From Psettodes erumei (taxonomy: Eukaryota; Chordata; Actinopteri; Pleuronectiformes; Psettodidae), in assembly GCA_016785225.1 (NCBI GenBank), contig JAFBJZ010000450.1, positions 270,001 to 334,000 of the forward strand: a DNA stretch of 64,000 nt, read 5' to 3'. Below are positions 41,172-52,851 of the stretch, piece after piece. The notes below the pieces were generated by a model, which was not told where the DNA came from, ran no database searches, and worked only from the letters and a program-made list of their open reading frames with translations. Position 1 is the first letter of the stretch; every line of letters starts with the position of its first letter. Both the position numbers and the translations under genes were made by a program.

Positions 41172-43871
41172 GACGTCACTGTGCTGAGAATGAGTCGGCT
41201 GGAGACAAACACCAACAGGGTAACGCCTACAAACAGAAAGGACTTGAGCACCTGTGCGGCGTTTGCACAGCTCAACGGTGCCATCTGCTGGTGAATGTGA
41301 CTACATGAAAACAGCAGGCCTGAGATCAGCTTCCTCAACCCTCACGACGTCGAGTCACATTCGACTGAACAGAACTGAGAATAACGTCGACAGAGCTCCT
41401 GATGTGAAGGACACCCAAACTAAACAAATGGTGCATAAACACGTCCTGAAAAGAAGGAACATGAATAAGAGTTTACCACTGAAGCAGCTGCACAGACGTT
41501 TTTACAGCTTGTGTTGAAATCATAAGTCATTGCTCACCTGAATGGACTCACCTATGAAAAGTAACTGATTGATTTTCAGTCGACGGCACTAATTAATCAT
41601 CAATAGATAATTTTCTTTAATCCATTTGTCGAGTTTACTTACCCGCTAAAGGTTGTTTGTTACTGCGTCAGAAGTCCTCCGCAATAAAAGAAAGTGAAAC
41701 GAAAAGGTCGCAATTAAATGTGTGGGTTTGGCTTGCATTGCTGCTGCTGCTGCTGGTCGATGTGCAATGCATGCTGGGATACCCGTCCACGAACGGACCT
41801 CAACCAAGTCTGGCGTTTGGGGAGTCGGAGCTGCGTGGACCGGCGTGGAATATATTTCAAAATAACCAATAAAACTGACGTTGGTTTAACGTTTATTTTT
41901 AACGACCCCAGAACAATGACATGTTGCACCCCGACCTTTCTGAGGGGTTTAGATAAAAACGCTTCATGTCACCATCAAACCTCAAATCTTTATGGATCAT
42001 TTCCAAAATGTGTTTCCACTGAAAACAAACCAGTTTTCAAGTCTCTCTGCAGCGTCGCCGACGTGGCCCGGCCCGGACCTGAAGTCTCCACGCCCCACGA
42101 AGACTCAAGGGAGGAAGATGCACAATCGTGATTAAAAGTGACGACACGCAGAAGAACTTCAGACACAACAAAACAGGAAGAGGTGCAACACAAATGCAAA
42201 CTGACAAAAAAAACACACGCAACCAGCACCACAACATGAATAAAGGAGTGACACAGGACATTGGGGGTGCACTTTTGTGGAGGGCGGGGCCTCATGACCT
42301 CTGAGGAGCTTTGATTGGATCCCAGTTTGTTTGTTTTTGTTGTCTGCTCATTTTTTTTTCCTTCATTGTCGCGAGCCGGCGTCGTCTTTGCTCGCTCTCA
42401 CCGTGCAAACCCGTAACCCTGCGACGCGGCGGACGATCTTGGCGCAGCGGGGTTCAAGTCCCGGCACGTCGATTTGCGCGGAGACGCGGGATTCCCGCAG
42501 AGGCCCCGAGAAATCCACCCAGTCAGGAAGCTTCTCGCGGGCTCGCGCCTTTTTTGGTGGTGGCGTGTTGCTCGGTGTCGGAGCGGAGCGCGCGGTTTCC
42601 CCGCGGAGCGGCCCACACTCCTCCGGGCTGCCTGCAACAGGCCCGGACGGGTCCGGAGAATGCGGACAATGCCGGCTCCGCCTGAGTGCGGGGCGCCGAT
42701 CGCAGGTCAGGGATCTAAACCGGCGTACCGAGGCGAAAACGAGGAAAACAAGTAAATCACGTCAACGCGACAGGAATGTCACGCTACACTGTAAAAATAA
42801 AACTTCTGCTTCAAAAGTACTGTCAGACAAATGTACACAAAGTACTAATTAAGCGGGATGTGTTGTAGTACCGCTGATTAATATGACTGATGTGCCTTCG
42901 TCAGGTGTGTCACAGTGAGTGCGGCAGGTGAGTCACATGACTCCGAGCGAGCTGCAGTTCAGTCCATATAAGGGAAGCAGCCGCACGTCGTCGCAGATAA
43001 AACTCCCCTCCTGGCTCTCAACACTTCAGGATCTGGGGGATCAGAATCTTTGCCGGACCGGACTTTGCCATGTGGGTCACGTCAGAACCTGCAAAGTGCC
43101 CGGTTCCGGGCCCGGTTCTGTCGAGCGCCATGATCCGGGCCTGACTTCCCCCCTCTGCAGCAGGTGTGTCGTTTGGTGGAATTTCAGCCACAGTTTAGTC
43201 CATACAAGGACAGACGTGAGACGCTTCGGTTCTGACACGCAGAGGGCGTGGCCACACCTGGCGAGGACCCGCCCCCTCCGCACACTAGGTCTCGCCGGGC
43301 CCCGGATCCCACGTTACGATTCGACGAACGCCAGGCGAGAGGAATTTTTGAGGTTCACGTCTGAAATAAAAAACAAAACAAAAACAGGAAGAGTGGAAGT
43401 GGAGCGGCTGCCACTGAAGGTACAAACGTGTCTGTGCAGGTTCGGGGTGTGGACACAACAACACAAAGACACACACAACAGGACAGACTACAGGGAAGCG
43501 GCCTTCACTTACAGTGACAGCAAACGCAACAGCAGCTACTCAGGGCTCCAGGAGCCAGATTGACCGGCTGCGGGGCCCTGGGGGCAAAAATCAGCCGCGG
43601 GCATTTACATCCAGCCCCCCACAAGACAAAGACCGTGGGTTCGACACCCCAAGGTATGAAGAAGAAGCACCCAATTAACAAGACAACGTAAAATGTTCCA
43701 CCACAACTTAAACACGACAGCCGGGAGGAGGAGGAGGAGGAGGAGGAGGGAAGGCCTGGTGCAGGGGGGTGGGGAGGGCAGCTTCCCTGAATCGACCGGA
43801 GGGGCAACGAGTCGCCCTGGACACACGAAAACACAGAGCTGCCAGACAACAGGGTCAGGATGAGGTCACCT

Positions 43872-43904
<33 letters not shown>

Positions 43905-44560
43905 GGGGGGTCGGGGTGAAACTCTGCTGGTCCTGATCTGCAGGACTGACCGGACTTCCTGTCCTCGCATCAGCGTGGCTGCCGTGTGACATGCAGAGAC
44001 CTGCAGGTCTCCACGGCGGCGACCAGCCCCCACCTCCACAGGTGTCCGGCCTGGACCGCTTGAACTGGGAGGCTGTGAGCGACACCACAGATCTTCATGG
44101 TTCACTTACAGCCTCCAGCTGCTGTGAAGAGCAGATCAGACAACATTTAACTCAACCTGTTTCCTTTCTGTCACGGTTCTGGTTCAGTCTGACGCCAGGC
44201 GTTCACTGAGCGAGTCCTCGTCCCTCTGGACCCCCCCCTCACACCCGAGACCCATCGTTTGCATCAAGTCCTGCTTTACTCGCCCAAGTCTCCATCTATT
44301 CTGTCAACTCCCTGCATGTTAATAAAGTTTCATTTGGTTCTGAATGGTTTGTGAGAAACCACTTCGCCGCACCTCCTCTGACACATCCGCGTTTGAACTC
44401 ACCTTTCCGGTGTGACAGGCCAATCACAGCTCTCCATGATTTCACCAAAAGCGCTGCAGGGTGTTTTTTTCCCCTCTTTTTCCGGACAGGTTTTTTTTTT
44501 TCCACGCCCCCACCTCCCACCTTGACGGATGAATCCTGCGGCCTATCAAGACGCGAGCCG
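41172..44560. other. Intergenic, CpG-rich patch but no gene recognised
   Basis: The part at 42360-42720 is GC rich with no conserved frame. A (TG)n plus G9 tract lies at 43871-43911. Two related CArG-containing segments are described separately. Reading frames here are unconvincing. Confidence 0.5.
42955..43209 (+). promoter_or_regulatory. Pair of CArG-like elements in a near-duplicate 19-mer
   Basis: CAGTTCAGTCCATATAAGG (42955-42973) contains a perfect CArG box, CCATATAAGG. CAGTTTAGTCCATACAAGG (43191-43209) is the same 19-mer with two changes. They lie 1.4-1.6 kb upstream of the actin core promoter in the same orientation. Serum response factor binding is inferred. Confidence 0.45.
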
Positions 44561-44573
44561 GGACCAATGGGAG

Positions 44574-44747
44574 CGCCCGCTGAGAGAAACGTTACCTTTT
44601 ATGGACAACGCCAGCGGTCCCGCGAGCGCAAATAAAACAGGTGCGGCTCGGCTCGTGGACGCTGCATTTGTACCGAGCACGACTGGGACCAAGAGCGACA
44701 CGCGCGAGACCTCTCCTGTCAGACACGCCCGAGACTCACCTGCACAG
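44574..44747 (+). promoter_or_regulatory. Actin core promoter and 5' UTR exon
   Basis: CCAAT at 44574-44578, a perfect CArG box CCTTTTATGG at 44595-44604 and a TATA-like AATAAAA at 44631-44637 are in the order and spacing of vertebrate cytoplasmic actin promoters. A transcript starting near 44660 would give an untranslated exon ending at a GCACAG/GTAAGA donor (44747/44748), spliced to the acceptor at 45813. SRF control of transcription is the expected regulation. Confidence 0.7.
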
Positions 44748-45815
44748 GTAAGACGCAGCGACAGCGTCGCTCGGCTGCCGCTTCGTGGGAAATTTCACCG
44801 CTGCTGATGAGAGCTGATTATCGATCAGTTTATAATCGCGCGATGGGCAGCCGGCGACGCGTTAATTGGCTCATCGGTTTATTAAGCAACGCGTCCTGAT
44901 GACGTCGGTGTCTCGGAAAGCGCGAGCCGCAGCTCCCGTCGCAGAGCACGGAACCGGTCTGGTCTGAGGTCAGCGCGTCCAGGGGGGGAAAGCGTGTGAC
45001 GGGGTCCGCGATCCGGGGAAGCTGGAAACAGGAAGTTACGTCAGCTCCTGGACTGCAACATCTGTGCGTGAAATAATCGCGTGGAGCTGCGTGAAACGGG
45101 GCAGGTGCCGGTCCACCTGTGGGTCCAGATAGTTGGTTCCTGTGTGGACAGACAGGTGACTGACTGGGGGAGCGGTATGAACGTCCAGGGGGGAGGGTGG
45201 GGTGTTTCCTGTTTCACCCCCCCCCCCCCACACCCCACACCCCCACCTTTGCAAAAATCAGAACACTGAGGTTTTATTGCTCCTCACTGATGGACCTGGT
45301 GCTGCAGTGGACATGATTCAAAACATTTGCAGTGAAACATGTAGAACTGTGAGGCTTCGTGTACGTCGCGGCTGAAGCTGCTGCTGCTTCTTCTTCTGAC
45401 TGAACCGGTTTTTGTAAATGTCCCGGAGCGATAGGACACAAGCGAAGTTAATCAGGTCGGGCGAGTTGAAACGCCACGCCCCGACAAACTGTCATTCCTC
45501 AATCGGCTGCTGGGCGGGAACGCGATTAAAAGATGAGGAAGAGGAGGGTTCAAGGCTGAGCTACTGTCATCAGGATGAAGGGCGTTGCGTCACCGTAAAA
45601 GATGTGCGCCTCCCAAAATCAGATTTTTTTTTTTCAGTTGATGATCTAGGCAGAAACGGTGTCACTTGTAACATCCACATAACAAGTGGCTCGTTTAGCG
45701 TTCAACTCGTCGTCCAACCTGCTCAGGTGTTGAGCTCCAGGAGTTCACAGGTGACGTCAGCCGAGACGCAACAAAGAAGTGCAGAGTCACTCATCCCAAA
45801 CTTTTCCTTTCAGAA

Positions 45816-47711
45816 ATGGAGGAAGAAATTGCCGCCCTCGTCGTTGACAACGGCTCCGGCATGTGCAAGGCCGGGTTCGCCGGAGACGACGCCCCCCGTG
45901 CCGTCTTCCCATCCATTGTCGGTCGCCCCAGACACCAGGTAACGGGCGTGAAGGCCGCCTTCCCGACTCGGACTGTCGCACAGAGGAGGCGCGGTGTGTT
46001 ATGAGGGCGCGTCCGTTTGTGTGCGCAGGGCGTGATGGTGGGGATGGGACAGAAGGACAGCTACGTAGGAGACGAGGCCCAGAGCAAGAGGGGCATCCTG
46101 ACCCTGAAGTACCCCATTGAGCACGGGATCGTCACCAACTGGGACGACATGGAGAAGGTGAGGAGAGGTTCGCCGACCAGACACTGCTGCGTTGGTTTTG
46201 TCTCAGGCCAAACCTGAATTTCCACACCGTAGTGACGTATCCAGATAAAATGTCTGGAGGCGGACTTCTGATCATCTGTGCCGTCCCGTCCCACAGATCT
46301 GGCATCACACCTTCTACAACGAGCTGCGTGTCGCCCCTGAGGAACACCCGGTCCTGCTGACTGAGGCTCCCCTTAACCCCAAGGCCAACAGGGAGAAGAT
46401 GACACAGGTGGGTGGTTTTTCTCTAAATTAACTCGGGCAGATTTTTAGTTTGGGCTCTTTGACAGTTTGAGTTTTTCACTGTGACACTCGTTTTATTTCT
46501 GGTCCAGATCATGTTTGAGACCTTCAACTGCCCCGCCATGTACGTGGCCATCCAGGCCGTCCTGTCGCTGTACGCCTCTGGTCGTACCACAGGTGAGAGC
46601 ACTCGAACGGCCCACGGTTCTGTCACTACATCTAGTGGCCATTGCAGGAACTGCGGCGTCGCGTTGACGGCCTGATGCAGACCCACGCCGATGGCTGTTG
46701 TGCTTGATCGTCTCGCAGGTATCGTGATGGACTCTGGTGACGGTGTCAGCCACACTGTGCCAATCTACGAGGGCTACGCTCTGCCTCACGCCATCCTCCG
46801 TCTGGACCTGGCCGGCAGGGACCTGACAGACTACCTGATGAAGATCCTCACTGAGAGAGGCTACAGCTTCACCACCACTGGTACCACAACAGACGCACAC
46901 TTTGGCCTTTACTATTATTAGTCTTTGTGGAACCTGTTTAGTGTTTCATCTTCTAACGACACCAAATAATTGATCTTCAGCCGAGCGTGAGATCGTGCGT
47001 GACATCAAGGAGAAGCTCTGCTACGTGGCCCTGGACTTCGAACAGGAGATGCAGACAGCAGCTTCCTCTTCCTCCCTGGAGAAGAGCTACGAGCTGCCCG
47101 ACGGACAGGTCATCACCATCGGCAACGAGAGGTTCCGCTGCCCCGAGACGCTCCTCCAGCCGTCCTTCATCGGTTCGTATCGCGGGTGCTTGGCTAAAGA
47201 AACGAAAAAAAGACTGAGTTTTGCCTGTTTCATCTGACTTGGTTCCATCCCTGCAGGAATGGAGTCGGCCGGCATCCACGAGACGACCTACAACAGCATC
47301 ATGAAGTGCGACGTGGACATCCGTAAGGACTGTACGCCAACACCGTGCTGTCTGGCGGCACCACCATGTACCCCGGCATCGCTGACCGCATGCAGAAGGA
47401 GATCACCGCCCTGGCCCCACCCACCATGAAAATCAAGGTACATCAGTTCTCGGTTCTGATCCATTACTTTAAACTTCCATTTAGTTTTCACGTGACTAAA
47501 AACCACAAATTTTAAAGTCAACCCCACCCCAGTTGTGTATTTTAACTTTCTCTCTCCTCACCTTCAGATCATCGCTCCCCCAGAGAGGAAGTACTCAGTC
47601 TGGATCGGCGGCTCCATCCTGGCCTCCCTCTCCACCTTCCAGCAGATGTGGATCAGCAAGCAGGAGTACGACGAGTCTGGTCCCGCCATTGTCCACCGCA
47701 AGTGCTTCTAA
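45816..47711 (+). CDS. Actin, cytoplasmic-type N-terminus with muscle-type gene structure
   Basis: Eight coding exons: 45816-45938, 46029-46157, 46297-46407, 46508-46592, 46719-46880, 46981-47172, 47257-47437, 47568-47711. The product would be 375 residues, the cytoplasmic actin length, starting [20 protein letters not shown]. Introns fall after codons 41, 84, 121, within 150, 204 and 267, and after 327. That is the full set seen in vertebrate smooth-muscle actins, not the shorter set of beta/gamma cytoplasmic actins. Muscle-like residues occur in the later part ([25 protein letters not shown]). The 47257-47437 exon is 181 nt where 182 are needed; one C appears missing at IRKD/LYAN (about 47330), almost certainly a sequence error in so conserved a gene. 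Actin polymerises into microfilaments. I leave the symbol blank because actb, actg1 and a fish-specific isoform are all possible. Confidence 0.93.
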
Positions 47712-48073
47712 AAGAGAGAGGCGCTCTCCGACCGATCCACCCACCTCCCGAGCGTATCTGGTTTATCTTGTTGGAAAAGACTAAAAGATGTGAGAGGCCA
47801 CGTGCCACAATAATCCAGCGGCCGTTTACATTTAAGGTTTCAGCCCAGCAGCAGACCCTCTAACGAACTTTCCGAACATTTCTCGACGTCCCGGTCGATC
47901 TCTGCTCTCACTCCTTGTGGTGATAAAGTACTGATGGTCACAAAGCAAACAGTATTTTCACCAGATGCTTTTTCTCTTCCCGCCCATCTGTTACACGTGA
48001 ATATTCATCGTTTCCTCCTCGTCCTCTGTCCAGTCGAGCTGTATCGGTGCTCCCAGCAGTGTTTATACTGATC

Positions 48074-48079
48074 AATAAA
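48074..48079 (+). terminator. Polyadenylation signal of the actin gene
   Basis: AATAAA about 360 bp past the stop, preceded by a T/C-rich 3' UTR. Confidence 0.75.
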
Positions 48080-48089
48080 GATGCCAACG

Positions 48090-49330
48090 TTTCATGTTGA
48101 CCACTTCTCTGATATCTTATCTGATGGTTACGACCGAATGCTGAATTTCTAACATTGAGGATTTAAAGTGAATGATGACGACCAGTCTTGCACAACAGGC
48201 AGATTGTTGTTGTTTCTGCAGCTGTGGAGGTTACCGTCGGTCATGAAAGGAGGTGAAGGTCCGGTGATCCTGATCCGAACGGTCCAGAGTCCACGGACGA
48301 GCTCAGGACCTAAAGGAGGTGCTCCCTTCTGGTGGTGGCGTTTATCACTATGAAAAATTAAATTAACCATAGAGCAGGTTAATACTTGCTCCTCGATGTT
48401 AGCGCGTTACCTGCTGGGTTGGTGAGGACCTGCTTGACCCAGATTCACTTCAAATATAATAATAAAAAAAAACTGTGGAAAAGTCTTTGAATGTATCTGA
48501 GTCTGGGATCCTCCAGATCTCATCCCCACACTGAATGTATGTCGATTTTTACACTTGCAGTACAATTATCCATTTAAAAAAAATTGAAATTCTAATGTAT
48601 GTTCATCAATGACCTTTATTGATTTTCAATATTCTCTGAAATGATCCATCTTCATGAACTGATTTATATGCTGATAACAGCATTAACACTTTTGTCAACA
48701 TCAGCGTAGGTGAGATAAAACTTTTAGTTTAACCAGACTCCTGACAGTTTTATAGTACTGGACAAACTCTTCACAGTTAAAGTCCACGAGCTGACTACAG
48801 TAGTAGTAATACTGCTCGAGTCAGACCACAAAACCCAAGATTTCTCTGTGAAATTACACATTCGTAAAAAAAAAAAAAAAAAAAAAGTGACATGACTGAA
48901 TTCCTCAGGTCGACAAGTATCGCCTGGCCTATTGTAATGAAATGTTAAATTATTACCCATTTTTGCCCTTTTAACCCATTTTATCCAACGAGGGGACGGT
49001 GAACTGTGATTTTATGATTTTACGTGTTTTTTCTTCATTTTTAAGTCACAGTGTCGCGGACACTGGACTGCTAATTAGCTAAGATGACTGCTATGGGCTT
49101 AGCTAGCCGCAGTTAGCAGCTAACGGCTAAAGCACCTAGCCTACTAGCTAGCTGCTATCTTACTGAGGAGATAGCTCATAATATATAATATATATGTAAT
49201 ATATATGTACTTGGTGTTAGTTGGCTGCTGCAGGGCGTGTGTGTTTAAGATAATCTGCAGTTTAAAACGTTAAATACAGAGACAGGTTAATTAGCATGCT
49301 TCACGTTCCGCTCTCCGTTAATCAACGTCA
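48090..49330. other. Intergenic, AT-rich
   Basis: No coding exon recognised. Contains a poly(A) run at 48866-48886 and a dense GCTAGC/TTAGC cluster at 49070-49170 just before the next transcription unit. Confidence 0.55.
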
Positions 49331-49339
49331 CTTCCCACA

Positions 49340-49575
49340 GGTGTGTGAACGTCCGCGCGCAGCCCGGATGGCGTGCGGCCAGCAGGTGATTTGACTAACC
49401 TGCTCCGTGTTTGTTTGTTTTTTTATTCTGTTATTCAAATGACGAGTCGAGGGGAGAGATTAAAGATAACCACAAAGTTCCGGCAGGTGGAGGCTGGACT
49501 CCCGGAGACTGAACCCGACCTCATGATGGTGCAGCGCGGGCTGAGACCGGCCATCAACCAGCGGGTCTTTTGAAC
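49340..49575 (+). promoter_or_regulatory. Probable 5' UTR exon of the RING-finger gene
   Basis: CpG-rich sequence ending in a donor (GAACG/GTAAGAG, GT from 49577). An acceptor TTCTGCACAG ends near 50265, 120 bp upstream of the RING gene ATG. A 66-codon frame (49373-49573) may be an upstream ORF; it has no known domain. Confidence 0.4.
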
Positions 49576-50384
49576 GGTAAGAGCGCTGCGCCCACCAAAC
49601 CTCATTCACAAACTGTGCACTTTAATACTTTTGGCTGCTGTGCAAAGGGAAACCCACAGATTAACAGTTTCTGTTAATCTCTGTATAAACCCAGCGGGTC
49701 TTAAGTCACACTCGGCATGGATGATTACTAAAAAATATCAAACCAACACGACGCTTCACGTCGACGAAATTTATTGTGACGGTACATTCTCAGTTTGTGC
49801 ACAACCCGCAATTAGAGTTTGAATATCATAATTTTACCAACACAAGTGACTTGTGTTGTTGGATGTCAGGATTACTGTTTGTTTATTTAATTGTTGCTGA
49901 GACGATGTCGGACGAGGCGTTTTCTTGTTAACGCTCGAAACTTAATTTAAAATTCCGCATTTTTTAGGCGGAGTTTGGTGTGACACGTCATAATAACGGA
50001 CGGGATTTTGGACATGTATTTAGATGAAGGGGCACTTTGTGGACCAGTGTTTTTTTTTTTTCTACTTGAACTCAGGGATGAGTGTGTAAGTAGGAGGCCG
50101 GTGGTGTGGACACCGTCGTCTTGTTTTGCATGTTATTTGCCTTGAAAAATAAAAAGACAAAACGTAGGTTGTGTTCTGCTGACCCGCGACACTGGGATCT
50201 CATGGAAAACGAGAGGAAGTGCGATCCCGTGACGTTGTACTGATAATGTCTCTTCTTCTGCACAGTGATTGTCTTCATCACCCGTCCCTCCTCCATCGTC
50301 GTCCCCGCTGACCGCCGAAGGCTCGTCCTCCATCTTCGGAGCTTCGCTTCCTCCTTTCTCCTCCTTGTTTCCGTATCGCCGGGC

Positions 50385-51444
50385 ATGAATCCTCAAGAAG
50401 ATACCGACCTGGACTCTCGCTGGCTTCATGTCGCTGCTCTGGATTCGGACCCCGGTTCCCATAATCCACCTGTCTCCAGGTTACCGCCGGTCATCCCGAC
50501 AGGTCACAGCTCAGTTTTGAGTCATTACTCTGCTCATCAGGCCTCGTCAGACCAAGATGGAGGCCAAATCCTGGTCCGACCGCCAGATGCTGACCGCTCC
50601 GCCTCGTCGCTTCCGGCCTCGGATCCGGGCCTCAGATCCAGGAGTCTGTCGCCCCAAGCAGAGACTCCATCGCCAAACCCTAACCCCGCCCCCTTCGCCC
50701 TCACCCTCTCCTACCAGGTGTCCGTCGTCGTGGCGTCCCCAGACCTCCGCCCGTCTCCCCTCCCGGGCTCCTGCTCCGACGACACCTCCCCGGACCTGGA
50801 GTGCGCCATCTGCTTCAGCGAGTTCAACAACGTCTTCCGCTGTCCCAAGATGCTCCACTGCAGGCACACGTTCTGCCTGGAGTGCCTGGCGCGCATCAAC
50901 GTCAAGTCGGCCGAGCCCAGCGCCGTGCAGTGCCCGCTCTGCCGCGGCCTCACGCCCCTGCCCGATCTCGGCCTGCCCAAGCTCGCCACCGACTCGGACG
51001 TGCTGTCGTGCCTGCCGGCCGCCATGCAGAGGGTCTACAGCGTCCGCTTCCTCCGCAACAAGGGGAAGCTGAAGGTCAAGAGGTCGGCCTGTTGTTCTAC
51101 TTTATTTAAAGTGTTGCTTCTGTTTTTTTTTATGGCATCGGTTCCTAAATGTTCTCCGTCAGAAAGCGTCACTCAAGTATCAGAATCGGCCTGTTTGTCT
51201 TTCAGGTCGGCCGACAGTCAGCGGTGGTGGGGTCAGAGGTCGAGGGGCCGCACTCTGGACGTGGGGCTGCCCAGCCCTCCTGTCAGGGGCCGTCGGCGAG
51301 GCGGGGGGCGTCGGCGGTGTACTGTTCAGACTGACGGCGCTGCCGGCGTGCCGAGCCTTCCTCCTGACGTCGGTGGTGATGATGATGGTGCTGCTGACCT
51401 GCGTCATCGTCTTCCTCCTCACCTTCAAGAAGAAGCTGAACTGA
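50385..51444 (+). CDS. Membrane-anchored RING-finger E3 ligase of the RNF183/RNF223/RNF225 type
   Basis: The start MNPQEDTDLDSRW is chosen because the frame upstream has no conservation and the real 5' exon is probably untranslated. After about 140 residues rich in Ser/Pro comes a C3HC4 RING (CAICFSEF, CPKMLHCRHTFCLEC, CPLCRG). A family-specific LPKLATDSDVLSCLP segment follows, then TLDVGLPSPP, and a C-terminal transmembrane helix (VVMMMVLLTCVIVFLLTF) with a KKKLN tail. Such proteins ubiquitinate targets at endomembranes. Between RING and tail is a 123-bp segment (51081-51203) bounded by 9-bp direct repeats; it is either a short intron or an in-frame insertion. The tail helix lies one frame off from TLDVGLPSPP, with the break near the G6 run at 51302-51307, consistent with one extra base. 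The alternative frame ends at 51500. Confidence 0.75.
51081..51212 (+). repeat. 123-bp segment bounded by 9-bp direct repeats in the RING gene
   Basis: AGGTCGGCC occurs at 51081-51089 and 51204-51212. Between them the sequence is T rich, ends in TTTGTCTTTCAG (a good acceptor) and begins GTCGGC (a weak donor). The length is 41 codons and it has no in-frame stop, so it can be read through. Confidence 0.8.
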
Positions 51445-51969
51445 GCGTGGGTGACATTCGCGTGACATCACTTCCTGCCCCCCCCCACAAGATCTGCTAA
51501 CGCTAAACCCGTCCCGCGGGTTCACCTTGGTCCAAAAGGTTCCAGTTCCCAGTCCAGGTTTCTGGAAACACGAGTTGTGGTGTTGATCCAGCTGCTCTTA
51601 TGAAACGAGACCTGGGACCAGCCCCGCGGTCCGGGTCGGTCAGACGTGTCCACCAGCCGGTCAGCAGGTGGCGTCCTCTTCCTCTTGCTCCTCGTCTTCT
51701 TCGTGTTCGACCCCGTGCAGAGGAGCCGGGTCCAGCACCTTCATGATGGTGCTGAGACTTCAGACTGAAATCTGTGACGCATCAGAACCAAAACATGAAC
51801 GGTTTTTAAAAAGCTGAAATAACCCGTGAGTCCGTCAGGAATTTCTACGTCCTCCTTATTTTTTAAAAGAAGTTAAAGACGTTAATGTGATGATTTAAAA
51901 TTTAATATGTTTTATTTACGAGCACCGTCAGGTTTTTATGTGCAGACCTGTTTTACTGTGCCATGTGAA

Positions 51970-52036
51970 AATAAATGACTTTTATAATTTTATGTGACTT
52001 TTAGCAAAACCCACCATGTTCGCCTCATTCAATAAA
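51970..52036 (+). terminator. Two polyadenylation signals of the RING gene
   Basis: AATAAA at 51970-51975 and at 52031-52036, 0.5-0.6 kb past the stop. Confidence 0.65.
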
Positions 52037-52851
52037 TTCCTGTTTGAATTACGCAGTTTGTCTTTTTTTTTTTTTTTAAATTAATTTGCATTTCCTGAAA
52101 GTGGTTATCAGCCGGTTACGCGGGTGAGGAAACTCGACTCGACGTCCTCCACCTTCAACCCTCCAGCAGGTGGAGCTGCAGCACCGTCATGAAACATCTG
52201 TGTCTGAGGATCGCAGACACAATGTGGTCAACATCAAACCCTGAACCTCAGGATGGCGCCGGAGAGTCGTGGTCCCCAGAGTCGTCAGCATTCCTCCTCT
52301 TGGGACCAGGAATGATCACAACCGACACAAGTGTCATCAGGTGGGCCGACGTTCGTTTGATGTTTCTGACTTCGAACAAACGTGACCATATTTGGACGAC
52401 GGGCAGATCTGACCGCTGAGAATGATACCTGATAGATGCATTCTACCTGTCAATCACAGTGTAGCCACGCCCCCCCACACCTCCCCTGTTTCCTGGTCTT
52501 TTCTCCTCTAAATGCATCATAATGTGTCGGTGGAGTCGCCCCCTGGTGGTCGTTCAGGAGAAGACGGGTTTGACGCACTGACTTTGTTTGCCTCCATTTT
52601 GTCAAACTGTTTCCTGCGAGAACGACCTGATTGTGTTACAGAAGGTGACTCAAGTTCACTGACCTCATACACACACACACACACAGACACACACACTGTG
52701 TGACAGCCGGCTTGTTGTTGAACCATGAATGATAAAGTTTTTACCGACGTAATTTGACGGACCAAGGGGCACCGACCCGGCGTGAAGAGGATGTGGTGAA
52801 CTGGATCAGAACTCAGCTCAGGAGTTCTTCCTGATTTAATCCAAGATAAAC
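52037..52851. other. Intergenic, no gene recognised
   Basis: Convergent gap between the RING gene and the coiled-coil gene. Contains a T15 run at 52063-52077 and a short (CA)n at 52670-52697. Confidence 0.6.

Noticed and set aside
43625..43655. B-box-like GGTTCGACACC
   Set aside because: An isolated Pol III B-box match without a convincing A-box or cloverleaf; at best a tRNA-derived SINE trace.
45418..45942. 174-codon frame overlapping the actin first coding exon
   Set aside because: It runs through the actin 5' UTR intron and is out of frame with actin; no family resemblance.
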